Shown here: positions 12,063-23,323 of the stretch, in pieces
How the letters are laid out: every line of letters begins with the position of its first letter
Position numbering within the stretch: position 1 is the first letter of the stretch
Assembly: GCA_022605405.1 (NCBI GenBank)
Contig: JABYQQ010000006.1
Span: forward strand, 1,116,001-1,180,000
Length of the DNA stretch: 64,000 nt
Direction of reading: 5' to 3'
Source: Earliella scabrosa
Taxonomy: Eukaryota > Basidiomycota > Agaricomycetes > Polyporales > Polyporaceae
Made by a program: the position numbers and the translations under genes
The notes under the pieces: model-generated
Database searches by the model: none
Told to the model about the DNA's origin: nothing
The model's input: the letters and a program-made list of their open reading frames with translations, nothing else

Positions 12063-12545
12063 GTGAGTCTACTGGATACAAAGGGAGAACACCGGGATGA
12101 GAAGAGAGAGTAGAGAAGGAGAAGGATGGGTGGGACAGCATAGCCCGGTAGATGAGGGCGTGGGGGCAATTGAGGGAGCAGAGTGACGGTCGCGACGGGA
12201 TGCTATTGAGTGGCGCTGGGAGCTTGGGTCCAGATGGTCGTCTGGAGAAATAAATGTGCGCTTCCAGCAGATAAGACTCGTAAGACCACCGAAAGAGACT
12301 GCTTGTCATTCGCAAGGTGGATTGGGCACGAGGAGCAGCGATAGGCCCAACCGGACAAACGCACGAACGCGACGCGCCCTGAGCGCCTAATATCCGCGCG
12401 TTCCTTTCCTCGTCCACCACCTCACTGCGCGAAGGCCTCGTCGCCGTGGGCATATTCACCGCTGCTGGCCACGGTGCAATTACTGGTATGTGATATTAAC
12501 GCCATGTGTACTGGACGGCGGGTTGACGGTGACGCCGAAGGCGTA
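12063..12545. other. gap, possible intron or promoter
   Basis: No exon could be supported. The stretch lies between a 5' splice site at 12063 and the next open exon, so it may be a long intron, a promoter, or both. Confidence 0.3.
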
Positions 12546-15337
12546 ATGCAAACCCCGACGGGCTCTTCTGCTCAAGAATCGGCGACCACCGACGGTGCCG
12601 ACAACGCCAGCCGTAGCTCGCCCACACCGTCATCCTCATCTCCCTCGACTACTCAGCAAGCCTTAGCTACTGCTACCACCCTCCCCCAGAACCCCACACC
12701 AAGCGCTGGGGAAGCCGGCTCTGAGTCGTCCAGCCACGCGTTGACGTCGTCCACCTCCGGGACCGGAAGAAGGCCCAGAATCCAATGGACCAACTTCCCC
12801 AAGACTCACAAGTGGTTGTCCGACCAAATGCCGGAGTACCAGACGTTAACACGTGTCAAAAGTGTCCGCCACCAATGGTTCAAGAAGATTACTACCGGGT
12901 TAGAAGCCAACGCCGCCCTCCTCGGGCCGCTCGCCCAGAAATATACACTGGGAGACATTCGAGCTGTACGTGCCACGCTGGGCTTGTAGTTCGTGTATCG
13001 ACTGACCGGCACCCAATCAGGCGGTGCCCGTATTCTTCAAGAACAATAGTAAACGACTGGCGGGAGGGACAGCGAAGACGCGCCCCGTGACCAGCGGCAA
13101 GAATCCCCTATGGAGTATGTTCACAAAGCGCAAGCCAGCTGCAAGTCGCCTGTGGGCCTCTGCCAATCTGGAACTAGTCGAGGCCAAGGCGGGCAGTAAC
13201 GACATCGGCGACCGGTCTTGGGCTACCGGAGAGTTGTTCGCGCAGTTGCCCGAAACCGAGCAGAAAGTGTGGCTTGCGAAAGCTGACGAGATCAGCAAGG
13301 GCAAGGACGGCCAATGGGAACAGTAGGTTACCGCACCTCTTTCTACCACGCTCCACCTGACTGTTCTATGACTTGCAACAGCAACCAGATGAAGGCGACG
13401 GAGGTGACAGGATCCTATCTGGGAAGCATCATTGGGATGGGTGCCAAACAAGCCGGCATGTGCGTTTTCAATCTTCGCGCCGCCTATCTGACCGGAGAAG
13501 GGAAGCGTCTCATGGAGGAGTAGGTGTCCAACATATTACCACTGGGTCAATGTGTTTACGTACCTCTTCACAGGATATCCGTCACGTTCGACGAGGACAT
13601 GGAGACTTTTGCCGAGTTTGAAGGAGGATACCCGAAGGACGAGCTGGGGAGATTTGGTCGTTGGGCTGAAATAGCGCTGAGTGAGTGTTCTCTGCGATAT
13701 CTTGTGGACGAAGGGGCACGATATCTGACAGCGTGGAACGATGGTAGGGGGAGAGGATGCCAACTTGGACGAGGCTTTTCAAGGACGCGACGAGGATGAC
13801 GTGCTGCTGGACATGGACGGACGAGCTCGTCTTCCGGAGTATACCGGGACTGGACAGCAAGGGGTGGGCTGGCTTCGCCGGGTGATCGCTTCGTTCTTGC
13901 GCTATCATTGGAGTGAGTGAATACCGGATCTGGGTGCGCTGGATTGCCCTATTGACCAAGACCCCAGCACAGGCACACGGAGAGGCAGCCATGATATGGG
14001 CAGCAATCTGTGCTTGCCCAGAGAGATACGTGGAGCCGACCTGGATCGTCGCCGTGCGCATGCCACCGGAGTCCCTCGGACTGTGGGAGGCGTTGGAAGT
14101 ATTCAAGAAACTCGACGACGCCATTCCCACTGCCAACGGCTTCAAGTTCCGCAAGGCGTCCACCGTTGTACCACCAACCCCTCGACGCCGCATTGTGTCG
14201 GATATCTGCACCCCAACGCGGAAACACCAACCTTCTACCTCGCATTCAACGGCTACAACGCGAGCTTCGTCGCCGACCACACCGAGTATACATGAAGGTT
14301 CCTGGGGAGCTGGTGCTCAGCCTCTTAGTGACGACAGCGAAATCCCTCACAGGGAGTGCCAAGTTCGCGAGAGGGGGCCGGGGCTCTTGAGCGGGCGATT
14401 CAGCATGCACTATGTCTCTCAGCCCAACAGCTCTACTCCAGCCCTGACCTCAATATTGGAGGAGATGGACAACGACACCCATTCTCACCAGGCCGCTCCT
14501 GCCTTACTTCCGGAGTCAGCCCGGCCGGCCGGCGGCAGGGAAACGAACGCGACGCCTGCGACCGCGAGCGAGGACCCCGCGCGCTCGGCGGCGACCGAGA
14601 ACATCGGTCCCGCCTCCTCGACGAACACGACGCCTGCGACCGCGAACGTGGATCCCGCGCGCTCAGCGGCGACCGAGAACGTCGGTCCCGCCTCCTCGAC
14701 GAACACGACTCCTGCGACCGCGAGCGAGGACCCCGCGCGCTCGGCGGCGACCGAGAACGTCGGTCCCGCCTCCTCGACGAACACGGTGAGCGTGGAACGA
14801 ACGGGCTCGGCTGCGGGGCCAACTGCGCCTGCGACCTCTGGGACAATGCCCCTCATCACGCCCGCCCACGCAGAGGTGTCAGGGGAGGATGCAGCATCCA
14901 TCACTGCGATGGGCGAGCGGGCCATGGACGACCCAGAGGATGCCCCGGCCTCTGGTCAGACAAGGGCGAGAGGTGGGGGGAAGGCCGGCAGTCGAGGTCG
15001 AGGTCGAGGTCGAGGTCGAGGTCGAGGTCGAGGTCGAACCGCAGGAACTGGAGGGACGACGCGCAAATCGGAGAGAGTGGCCGCCCAGCATATCCAGAAT
15101 GTGACGCCATCCCCACCCTCGACGATGGCAGCGCCGGGCGCGGCCGTGGAGTCAACCGGCGCGGAGGGCAACTCGGAGATCCCGGGGGAGAACCACAACA
15201 AGCAGAAGGCAGACGAGGCCCCGGACGTGGGTCGCCCCCTGAAAATCAGGCTAATTGTCAGATCTCCATCGCCGCCGCCGCCGGTTTCAACACGGTCCAC
15301 CCGCTCTTCGACCCGGCGAGCTGAAGGCCGCCAGTAG
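12546..15337 (+). CDS. large uncharacterised protein with repeat and RG-rich tail
   Basis: Six exons keep one phase throughout: 12546-12965, 13021-13322, 13382-13519, 13574-13680, 13748-13912 and 13968-15337, giving 833 aa. The introns are 51-67 nt. The N-terminus is Ser/Thr-rich. A folded region follows (WTNFPKTHKWLSDQMPEY; then KNPLWSMFTKRKPAASRLWA and WATGELFAQLPETEQKVW, which loosely recall an HMG-like helix pattern). The last exon holds three 26-aa repeats, an RG repeat encoded by GTCGAG copies, and a basic C-terminus with IRLIVRSPSPPPP. It looks nuclear or DNA/RNA-binding, but no family is certain. Similar proteins with RG-rich tails are, from memory, frequent and variable in agaricomycetes. 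The start could lie further upstream (see 11751). Codon use in the tail is very GC-rich. Confidence 0.7.
14552..14785 (+). repeat. three tandem 78-bp repeats inside a coding exon
   Basis: Three consecutive 78-bp units start at 14552, 14630 and 14708. They encode a 26-residue unit of the pattern TPATASEDPARSAATEN followed by GPASSTN. The copies differ at only a few positions (for example S-E versus N-V, I versus V), so the expansion is recent. The length keeps the reading frame. Confidence 0.9.
14991..15037 (+). repeat. GTCGAG hexanucleotide microsatellite (RG repeat)
   Basis: About eight perfect copies of the hexamer GTCGAG encode an Arg-Gly run in the 12.5-15.3 kb protein. RG runs often mediate RNA contact or phase behaviour; here that is only inferred. 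Confidence 0.9.
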
Positions 15338-16404
15338 TTTTTCGCCGGCGGCAGGAGCGTATAGCCCACGCACACCAATACCATTGCACTGAACATTACT
15401 TACCAACATCATCTGGCAGGCGCGGATAATCGCATTCCTTACATAGTTCCATTCCCTACATAATCATACTCCAGATGATCCTGCATCCGCAGATAATCTC
15501 GTCCCTTAGATATTGAGTCACCACGCCTACATGATCCCACACCCCATCACGCGCTTCATGACTTCCCATGCAGATGATCCTTGCTGTCGAGATTATCTCA
15601 TGCTTCAAAGTAGGATGACTGCGCCCTCTTAATCCCCGGTAAAGATAATCTGTCCCTATAGTTTATCGTAGTAGCGTTGTTAATCCGTCTAGACAAATAT
15701 ATGATGCTGACGATTATGTTGGTCTTGAGATGATCCTAGCTGTGGGGATTATCTTTAGGCAACTTTAATCCCGACGGCGACGACGACGACTAGAGCGACG
15801 ACGAGGAAAAGAACACGCAGACGCCGAGGGGCAGCCCAACTATGACATGACTTGATCCTCAGGATTAACATACTTAATTACAGGCTGAGATTATCTGGAC
15901 CGTGTTGTAGTTACTGTCAAAAGATCATCCAGGTCAACTGAAACTGGTGACAGACAGCATGATGCAGCTAAATGCACAAGTGATATACAACTTACAACGC
16001 CATGGTATCGATGGAGCGGGATTCCAGTGCGTAGAAGTAGGCTTTATCAATTGAATGGACGTTGCTGTTCGTTCAGAGAAGAAGGGAAGCGGGGTGATGG
16101 GGATATTGAGCGCGCTGGTGGATCTCGATGGATATGGTTGCGCCGTTGGTGCGTCTGCCCGCATTCCGAGCCGTAGGGGTCCAATGTGAAGGGCGTAAGG
16201 GTCAACTGGTCAGGCATACTGAGCAGTGGTAGCTTACGCCGCCTCCTGGGCAACAACGGGTGCGGAATGGAGGCAATCACTACAGAAACAATAAAAGGAA
16301 TGTTAAAAATCATTGGTGTGTGAGAGGATAGTACACAAGAGTCAAGACATAGAGAGACTAAGAGATCACATACCGGAGGGCACTGTGCAATGTATCAAAG
16401 CTAG
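15338..16404. other. AT-richer intergenic region
   Basis: Apart from the palindrome cluster, a minus frame at 16313-16047 begins with a hydrophobic signal-like stretch (MIFNIPFIVSVVIASIPHP), but it has no homologous features or supporting exons, so it is not called as a gene. Confidence 0.4.
15425..15929. promoter_or_regulatory. cluster of ten GATNATC palindromes
   Basis: In a non-coding stretch of about 505 bp, the seven-base palindrome GATNATC occurs at 15425, 15474, 15492, 15573, 15591, 15644, 15729, 15747, 15889 and 15923. Several are embedded in AGATAATC/GATTATCT (GATA-factor-like) and GGATTATC, and separate TAATCC/GGATTA motifs occur near 15630, 15681, 15746, 15766 and 15862. The cluster lies 3' of the 12.5-15.3 kb gene and about 1.7 kb upstream of the ATG of no gene on its own side; the adjacent C2H2 gene is oriented with its 3' end towards it. 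It could be a binding-site array, a decayed repeat or an element end. Confidence 0.7.
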
Positions 16405-17629
16405 TCAAGCGGTCTTGGGGCGGCAATTGTGCTTCTTCAGGCAATTGCTGCGCCCATAGCTCCGATGGCATCTCTCACATATATATCGCTTTGGTACATG
16501 TCTGGGATCATGCTTCTTCCGGATGTGATCTGTCAGGTTCTTTAGCCAGGTGTAAGGACCGCCTGCATCATGTAGCTGGTGAGCAATATCGATTATCAAA
16601 GACCATGAAAGCGGCACGTAGCTACATACCTTCACAGTACTCGCAATACCAGGCTGGAACACACCGGCCCTTCTTGTTTATGATCATGGTACATGGCGGG
16701 GAGAAGCGGCCAGGGCCAGTGCCCCGGTGGTTAGTCCTTTGGAATGTGAGCGGAGAGTCGTGTTGACTGAGGGGAGGGGGATGATGTCGGTGCTCGTCTG
16801 TGTCATCGTTGACGTCGTAGTACCCGGTTGGGGTTGGAGAGTCCAGCCCAGCTCCGTGGTCCGTTTGCGTGGACGCGGCTGGCTCTGGTATGGTGGAGTG
16901 GGAATAATATTCAGTGAATCCAGTGTCTTGAGTCGTCACGAGTGTGAGAGTGGGGTCGGTTGATTGATGGTACTGCGGAGCTGTCTGATGAGACATACTT
17001 TGTAGGTGCTGAGCTGAGCTGGCCGTGTGGAGGTCGTCTGCCAGAGACAATGACCGATGACTGGACTGAAACCCATCCGAAGCAATTGGAGGCTCGGAAG
17101 ATGAGTTGTGACTCTGAGCAAAATCCCAGAGGGAAGGGAAGCGACCGGTCGCAGGGAGGGAACGTGTGTTGTCTACCGGAGACAACGATGAAAACCAAGG
17201 AGGTGAGGGTGCCGGCGCATTGAAGTTGACGCTGGCCGGGGAAGGCATACTCTCTGGGTACGCCGTGAGAGGGAGTACGGGAGAATGCGATGCGACGCTT
17301 GGATAATGGGAGCACCAGCCCGTGTGTGCGACGAAAGAGCCCCCTCGGAGCTGGAGAGGTATGCTCTCACATGTCACGGTGTGGCCACGGTCCCCCCGGG
17401 CAAGGGTATCAAGCAACAGAGGGCTTGATACAATGGGGATGTACGGGTCTGAGTACAATCCGTGGACACCATCTGAGGTACTTCCAGGTCCGACGTTAGA
17501 ACCCAGTGAGTGAATGTCGGCAGGGATGACGTTTGGTGGGCGCGGACAATAATCGTCTCCGAAGCCTGTGTCATGCGAGGGGTCGTTGTCATAGTACATG
17601 GTGAACGATGTGCTGTGGTGAGAAGACAA
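16405..17629 (-). CDS. C2H2-type zinc-finger transcription factor
   Basis: Two exons: 17629-16630 and 16562-16405 with a 67-nt GTATGT...GCAG intron in phase 1, giving 385 aa. The first about 310 residues are disordered, Ser/Pro/His-rich, as in fungal transcription factors. The intron cuts the first finger. After splicing it reads C-x2-C...H-x4-H (CEYC, then GGPYTWLKNLTDHIRKKH). A second finger follows as CERC...LKKH with a terminal Cys instead of the second His (KKHNC). Placing both fingers at the very C-terminus and splitting finger 1 by an intron matches the other C2H2 gene at 29.8-31.3 kb. Expected role: nuclear DNA-binding regulator with unknown targets. Confidence 0.8.
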
Positions 17630-18763
17630 CGAGGAGGACTACCTCGAGGAGAGGACTCTGTCGCATCAACATATATATCTTCCTGACCTACACTCGTCTA
17701 GGGCGGCGATGAAGACACAGCTTCCGGGGCGTCTATACGACAAGTACAGGTCATATGCGGCTTCTCCGCATACGGCGGCGCTCCCGCATCCTGATCGAAG
17801 CCGTCAATAAGCCTGCGGCGTGTCCACGGCTGCATCGAATATCGTCTGCGTCGTTGACGGCCGCAGCCCGGGGTCTTTATGAGAAAGAGTAGCCTCAACT
17901 TTGCACTACGAAGCGAGATGGCGTACCTTTGGGGCATCTCTAAAGCGAAGCTAAGACATAGGGAGATGGTCACGCCTTGTATTGCAAACTGGACCTGTTA
18001 GTTGTATTTACATATACGGCCTTCTGCCGCCACATACCTGGAGAAGTACAAGGTACGGACACATGTGATGGAACGTCTTCCATGTACCACTGCGACGAGA
18101 CCGACAACATCCAGTTTGTAACCTACTGACCTATGAGCGAACGGGTCAGCGCCCGTGGATGGATGGAAGATTCCCAAGGCAAGGATTACCGGTCAGAGCG
18201 ATACTGCTGTAGCAAACCTCTCAGGGTCTTCGAGAGCCGATACTCAGACGCACAGGATAGGTAACACACGACAGCGTACCGTGGCTGATGTTTCAGACGC
18301 AATGAGATTATACCTCAAAGCACTTGATGTTTCAATCATGGGCTAAATTGAGACCTGCTGGAGTTCTGAGACGTTATCGAGGAGGAAGAGGAGGGTAGTT
18401 TTAGCCGCTCAGACCCGCTTCACGCGAGTGGCAGCAATGACAGATTACTAGATTGGTCATTGCACAGCCCGTTGAGGTAATTGGCCACGAGAAGGTGCCC
18501 CATGGCATAAACTTGATCCAAGCGCAAAGAGACGACCGTCAAGGAGGCAGATATTTTAGTCAATTTGCCGCACTCCGGCACCAAGGGTAACCGAAAGGTA
18601 CGCCTCGACAATGTTGCAGAGTCCAAACTGTCACAAGGGAAGCGTAGGCGGGTCGAATTCATACAAGCGCAGGATTTACAGAGAGGGGAATCCCCATGCT
18701 AACGCCGTCAAATACATTCGAAGTGAGGCCCCCAACCGCATTGGTACGCATCAAGGTTAGTCA
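17630..18763. other. intergenic, nothing identified
   Basis: About 1.1 kb without a supported gene. It contains the promoter of the C2H2 gene and the 3' flank of the first Thr-rich gene. Confidence 0.5.
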
Positions 18764-19088
18764 CTAATACGCCAAGGCAGTGCGCGCGATCCTGCCTCCG
18801 CGGTTGCTGGCCGTGACCGTCTCCTCGCCCACAGTGGTAAGGAATGTGCGCGTCCGCGTCGTGGTCAGGGTAGTCGTAGAGGTGATGGTGCGCGTGCGCG
18901 GTGTGGTGATCGCTGTCGTCACCCGGGCGGTCGACGTGGGACGCGTAATAGTACTCGTCGTGGTGGTCACGACGATAGGGCCCCCAACAGTCTCGGTGAC
19001 GGTGACGACCCCTCCGGCGTCGGTCGAGGTCTCCCCGTCTGTCGAGGAGTCGGTGGACGTATTGGTGTCAGTGTCAGTGTCGGTGACC

Positions 19089-19119
<31 letters not shown>

Positions 19120-19371
19120 TCTCATCCTGCCGCTTCACGGAGCGGCCCGTGGGGACGGGGGCCTCGGTGATGGTGAAGTCGGTTGCGGTGACGGAGGGAA
19201 GGTAGGTCTCTGGGGCATTGTCAAGAGCCTGAGGCGATGAATACTCCGAAAACTCTGGGAGATAATGAGGACAAACTACGGCCGACATCGAGGACACACG
19301 TACCTTTCCCTTGAACTCCGAGAGACATGACAACGACGCTTGCGGCGAGAAGGAGCTTGGCCGGAGATCAT
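18764..19371 (-). pseudogene. A1: secreted Thr/Asp-rich protein, signal peptide frameshifted
   Basis: First type-A member of a six-gene array. Exon 2 (19254-18764) is intact. It encodes EFSEYSSPQALDNAPETY, a KRQ site, a TD repeat (TDTDTDTDT), STDSSTDGETSTDAGG and a Thr-rich domain ending RIARTALAY. Exon 1 (19371-19304) is 68 nt, while the same exon in the two other type-A genes is 67 nt. The extra G near 19361-19364 (ATGATCTCCGGCC) moves the signal peptide out of frame. After that base the other frame shows a typical hydrophobic core (KLLLAASVVVMSLGVQG) that joins exon 2 in phase through a 49-nt GTACGT...CCAG intron. No upstream ATG rescues that frame (a TGA precedes it). Either this copy cannot be secreted or the base is a sequencing error. 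It diverges from B1 across 937 bp. Confidence 0.75.
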
Positions 19372-19460
19372 GGCGAGTGAGATAGCGTGAAGATTGCCTA
19401 TGTGTTGGTAAGGAGAGAGTGGGTGGGGGTGTTGAGACAGTCCTCCGTGGTCGTGCGTCT

Positions 19461-19466
19461 CTTATA
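19461..19466 (-). promoter_or_regulatory. TATA box of A1
   Basis: TATAAG on the minus strand, about 95 bp upstream of the A1 ATG, matching the position of TATA boxes in the five other array genes. Confidence 0.6.
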
Positions 19467-20213
19467 GACCTCTTGCGCAAGCCTGTTGGAGCTAGGGATG
19501 TTGTGGCTTAAGTCAGGCTCTCGAAGTCAGCTATACACCGGGTCCAAGACGAGATGAGATGATCGAGGCAGCACGCGCCCAAGATATTGCGTCGCTGACG
19601 ACAATTCGCACTCGCTAGGAGGTATCGCGGATGACGCCACCTCGAAGTTCGCTCTGAGCGATCAGGGGACGCTCACTGAGTACTGAGCGTTGACCGCTGA
19701 CCTCTGACCTCCGGTTTTTTGCACCTCTTCGACAAGATCGCTGTATGGAATGCTTCAGCCATGTGGATTCCCGATCTAGATTAACGGGGACTCACGGAGG
19801 CAAACACGGAGGCAAACAAAGAGCAAACGCGGAGGCAAAAGAGGTAGCTCCGGCGGAGGCTTATTTGCAGGCCACCCATGGAGGCAAAATGAACGTAGGC
19901 GCAGGGACGGAAGCAAATCTGGAGAAAGAGATCGTGATCGAGACCGATCGCCCACGCGATCCCTCGGGGTTAAGGCCACGGTGAAGGTCGAGGCAGGCGC
20001 AGTCCGTGCCCATCGGGGAGAGTGACCAGGCGTCATCGTAGCGGAAGTCCAAATGCGGAGTGGGACCTCACGCTGTGCCGCGTTCTTGCGAATCTAGGGA
20101 GCTGAACCTCTATTCGTATCTCCTCAGTACTGCGTCAGCATGACCGAGTGGGGCATGGAAGAGACTATCATGGTGAAGTGGCGAACAGCGCCCACAATAG
20201 ACAGTACGCACCG

Positions 20214-20220
20214 TATATAA
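20214..20220 (+). promoter_or_regulatory. TATA box of B1
   Basis: TATATAA, 95 bp before the B1 ATG. Confidence 0.7.
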
Positions 20221-20308
20221 CCCGTGGCGGCGCACCCCTCCAGCCATTCACCAGTCTACTTCTACAACCATCCCGCTCCACCCCAATTAGCACCGCACTC
20301 GAAGCGCG

Positions 20309-20925
20309 ATGTTCGCTCCCAAGATCACTGCTCTCGCTGCGCTGGCTGTCGTCGCGTCCGCCGGCGTTGGTGCCAGATGTGAGCAAATTACTCTTGCTTC
20401 GTGATGAACGTATTCACTCACTACCATGTAGTCGTGGTAACCGATTGCTCCATCGTCGATACGACGACCTTGAGCAGCTTCGTAACTGTCAACACCACCG
20501 TCACCAGCACTTCCAGCGCCTCCATAACCAACGCACCCCTGCCGGACTTTATCACCAAACGTCAGGACGACGGCGGTGACACGACCGACACCGACACCAG
20601 CACGGACACGGACACAGAGACGGACACGGATTCATCGACCGACTCGAATACGTCCACCGACACGAGCTCCGCGACGGAGTCGACCACGACCGTGACCGAG
20701 ACCGGAGATCCCACGACGACCACTGTGACGCTCCGTACAACGACGACGCCGGTCACGACGAGCACTCGCGTCTCGTTCACGTACACGTACACGACCACTG
20801 CCGTCACCAAGACGCGCGGCGCGTTCACCACTATCACCGAGACGGACACGATCACCGTCCCGACGGTTACGCAGACTCCTGGGGGCACCAGGGCACCGCG
20901 CCCTACTCCCAGTGGGCGCCCTTAA
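20309..20925 (+). CDS. B1: secreted Thr/Asp-rich protein
   Basis: Exons 20309-20378 and 20432-20925, 53-nt GTGAGC...GTAG intron, phase 1, 187 aa. Exon 1 encodes a signal peptide (MFAPKITALAALAVVASAGV). The mature part has one Cys (VTDCSIV), a Thr/Ser stretch, then TKRQDDGG (Kex2-like Lys-Arg), a Thr-Asp repeat region with STDSNTSTDTSSATEST, and a C-terminal domain with TRVSFTYTYTTT and GAFTTITETDTITVPT, ending RAPRPTPSGRP. No transmembrane span or GPI-type hydrophobic tail is seen, so it is probably released or cell-wall associated and heavily O-glycosylated. Function unknown. Confidence 0.8.
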
Positions 20926-22612
20926 TCGATGAACACGCATCTGTATGATCATAATATGAGTGTAACGTCCATGTATCGATAGTTTGCTCCTTGCTCTTTT
21001 TGCGCCCTTCAATGTCTGCCAGCAATCCAATGCACCCTTGCATCGCCTGGCTTGCGCTTGTGATGATTTGTTATCAAAGCCCGGCGGCGCGGACGAAGAG
21101 ACTCCTCTACCTTGTCCGACGTTAACACCACGTGCTTGAAAAACGCAGGTGAAGGCTCGCGGTCCCATACGGCGCAGGTTGAAACATACGTGGGTACGAT
21201 TCGTAATGCAGCAACAATCGCAAACCCCCTCTGCAATACAATGCGCTAAGCGAGGTCCGGCGCCTGCGACCGATGCATACTAAGTGCGATCGACCATGAC
21301 ACGGTCGATGAGATCGATGGTGAGGTCCGTCAGGTTGAGTGTCTCAACGCCGCTGCCATTTGACGCTAGGCGAGTATCGAATGGTGCGTCATGACGAATT
21401 TGACTAGCGAGGAGGATGAACACGGAGTCACCATCTGTCATATAGGTAAATATGTTTCAGAAGGTGTGAGCGACAAGTACGGCTTCCGAGATCATGAGCC
21501 ACGAAGTACACGGTCCAGCAGACCACCGACATCGTGAATTGATGCGGGATGACCACGCATCCAGGGCACATACAGTGGGCAGTGATCATGATGCATTACT
21601 TCCAGAGGCCAGAGGATCCTAAGACGCAGCCAATGAGGGTTTCCACCAGATCGTGAATTCAGGAAGCTCTTTCAGGACCAGCAGAAGCGACGACTATGGG
21701 AGGAAGGTGCGACAAGAACCGCCCGTGAATGCCAGCAACAGGCCGTCTCACTGCGCAGGGAAACTCGGAGCAATCGCTGAGGTAACTACATACCTTGAAG
21801 CTTCCAAACCCATCAGAACCCGCATACACCCTGCAGCATGACTTCATCCAGGCAGTCCGGGAGGGAATCCATCATATGAAGCGACAGAGATCGACGTCGT
21901 CCAGGGTGAGGAGCGCGGTCTTGACAAGTCACGAGATGAACTGGAGAGGAATAGTAGAAGTGTTAGCTATCGTCTGCAATACCCATAGGTACTAGATGAG
22001 AGGAGACTTACTGATACCCAGCAGGCTACTATGTACCGTCAGGGATTGAGTATCATTGCATAGGCCTACATGACTACATCACTGTCCCAGTCGACATGTG
22101 AGTGTCGTTGACCACGCCACGTCGCGGAGTTGGCGTTCGTTCAGTGGCCGTGACCTCAATGCGTAGCGCCAGGATGCAAAGGCAAGAGATGGTACGAGCT
22201 GAGTGCTGTATGCTTCGGGGGATGTTGAAGAATGTTGAGACGAGCGAGGTCGGGAGAACGGAGCAAAAACGGTGGGCGCTCACTAGCGCTCAACGTCAAC
22301 CTGACGTCAACACGGTCCGAAGCCAGCCGAAGCCACAAGTTCGATCCCGGCGCACTGCGACGATACCTAACCAATAATACCCGACCACTACACCCTCGGC
22401 TGATTCGATCGAGAGATCCACTATGTCAAGTGATAGTTTCAAATGTGCTCTATGATGTGTTTGCATTTTGACCAAGACACGTGTATGGCAGTCAAGAAGA
22501 AGGTATCGAACAGAGTTGAACAGAGTATATGGGGCTCGGGGTCAATGCGAACGTACAAGTATATCGGCTACGGTACAGCGGGAACGAAGCGAAGCCAGGC
22601 TACAACGCGGCC
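20926..22612. other. spacer between array units 1 and 2
   Basis: About 1.7 kb between the convergent 3' ends of B1 and A2. No gene is supported; short frames lack coherent features. Confidence 0.5.
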
Positions 22613-23238
22613 CTAGTACGCAAGGGCAGTGCGCGCGACCCTGCCTCCGCGGTTGCTGGCCGTGACCGTCTCCTCGCCCACTGTGGTGAAGAACGTGCGC
22701 GTGCGTGTCGTGGTCAGGGTGGTCGTCGACGTGATGGTGCGCGTGCGCGGCGTAGTGATCGCTGTCGTGACACGGGCGGTCGAGGTCGGACGCGTGATGG
22801 TGTTCGTCGTAGTGGTCACGATGATGGGCCCACCAACGGTCTCAGTGACGGTGACGACCCCGCCGGCGTCGGTTGAAGTCTCGCCGTCAGTCGAGGAGTC
22901 GGTGGAGGTATCGGTGTCAGTGTCGGTGTCGGTGGCCGTGTCGGTGTCAGTGTCGGTCTCGTCTTGTCGCTTCGATGCGTGGCGGCGCGTGGCGACGGGG
23001 GCGTCCGTTATAGCGGTAAAGTCAGACACCGTTCCAGAGACTGGCTGGATGTATGTCTCCGTGACTCCGTCGGGGGACGGGTATGCGGAGTTGGACGGGA
23101 ACTCCGCGAAGTTAGAGAAGACTGTAGAAAGATCAGACACGGCAAGTCGTGCGTATTGAAATAGCGCAGACCTTGTGCTTGAGCCCCGACAGAGAAGGCG
23201 AGGACACCCGCACATGTGATGAGCTTGGCAGAAATCAT
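22613..23238 (-). CDS. A2: secreted Thr/Asp-rich protein
   Basis: Exons 23238-23172 (67 nt) and 23121-22613, 191 aa. The 50-nt intron starts with an unusual GTCTGC and ends CTACAG, in phase 1 as in its paralogs. The signal peptide is MISAKLITCAGVLAFSVGAQ. The mature part begins VFSNFAEFPSNSAYPSPDG, then HASKRQDETD (Kex2-like site), a TD repeat, STDSSTDGETSTDAGG, and a Thr-rich domain with TITRPTSTARVTTAITT ending RVARTALAY. It is nearly identical to A1 after the KRQ site, which implies recent duplication or gene conversion. Confidence 0.8.
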
Positions 23239-23315
23239 GATAATCTGACTGAAGTGAGCAGAGGGGTGGTGATGAGGATGCGGATGGAGATGCTACAGCA
23301 GCTTTCCGTCAACGG

Positions 23316-23323
23316 TTTATATA
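23316..23323 (-). promoter_or_regulatory. TATA box of A2
   Basis: TATATAAA on the minus strand, about 85 bp upstream of the A2 ATG. Confidence 0.7.

Larger units (their letters stand above)
19372..20308. other. shared divergent promoter region A1/B1
   Basis: 937 bp between two start codons facing away from each other, with a TATA box near each end. It includes a run of AGGCAAA-like repeats at about 19796-19890 (ggaggcaaac copies). No gene is supported inside it. Confidence 0.6.

Noticed and set aside
14356..15324. 322-codon frame overlapping the last exon of the 12.5-15.3 kb gene
   Set aside because: It is a frame-shifted reading of GC-rich repeat DNA; the spliced model in the other frame is phase-consistent over six exons.
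15775..15810. GACGACGAC run as a coding repeat
   Set aside because: No open reading frame with supporting features includes it; it is a short trinucleotide stretch in non-coding DNA.
18780..19205. Long antisense frame rich in Val and Arg opposite A1 (similar ones opposite A2, A3, B1, B2 and B3)
   Set aside because: Thr codons ACG/ACC read in reverse give Arg/Gly/Val codons, so stop-free antisense frames are expected. They have no start context, introns or TATA support.
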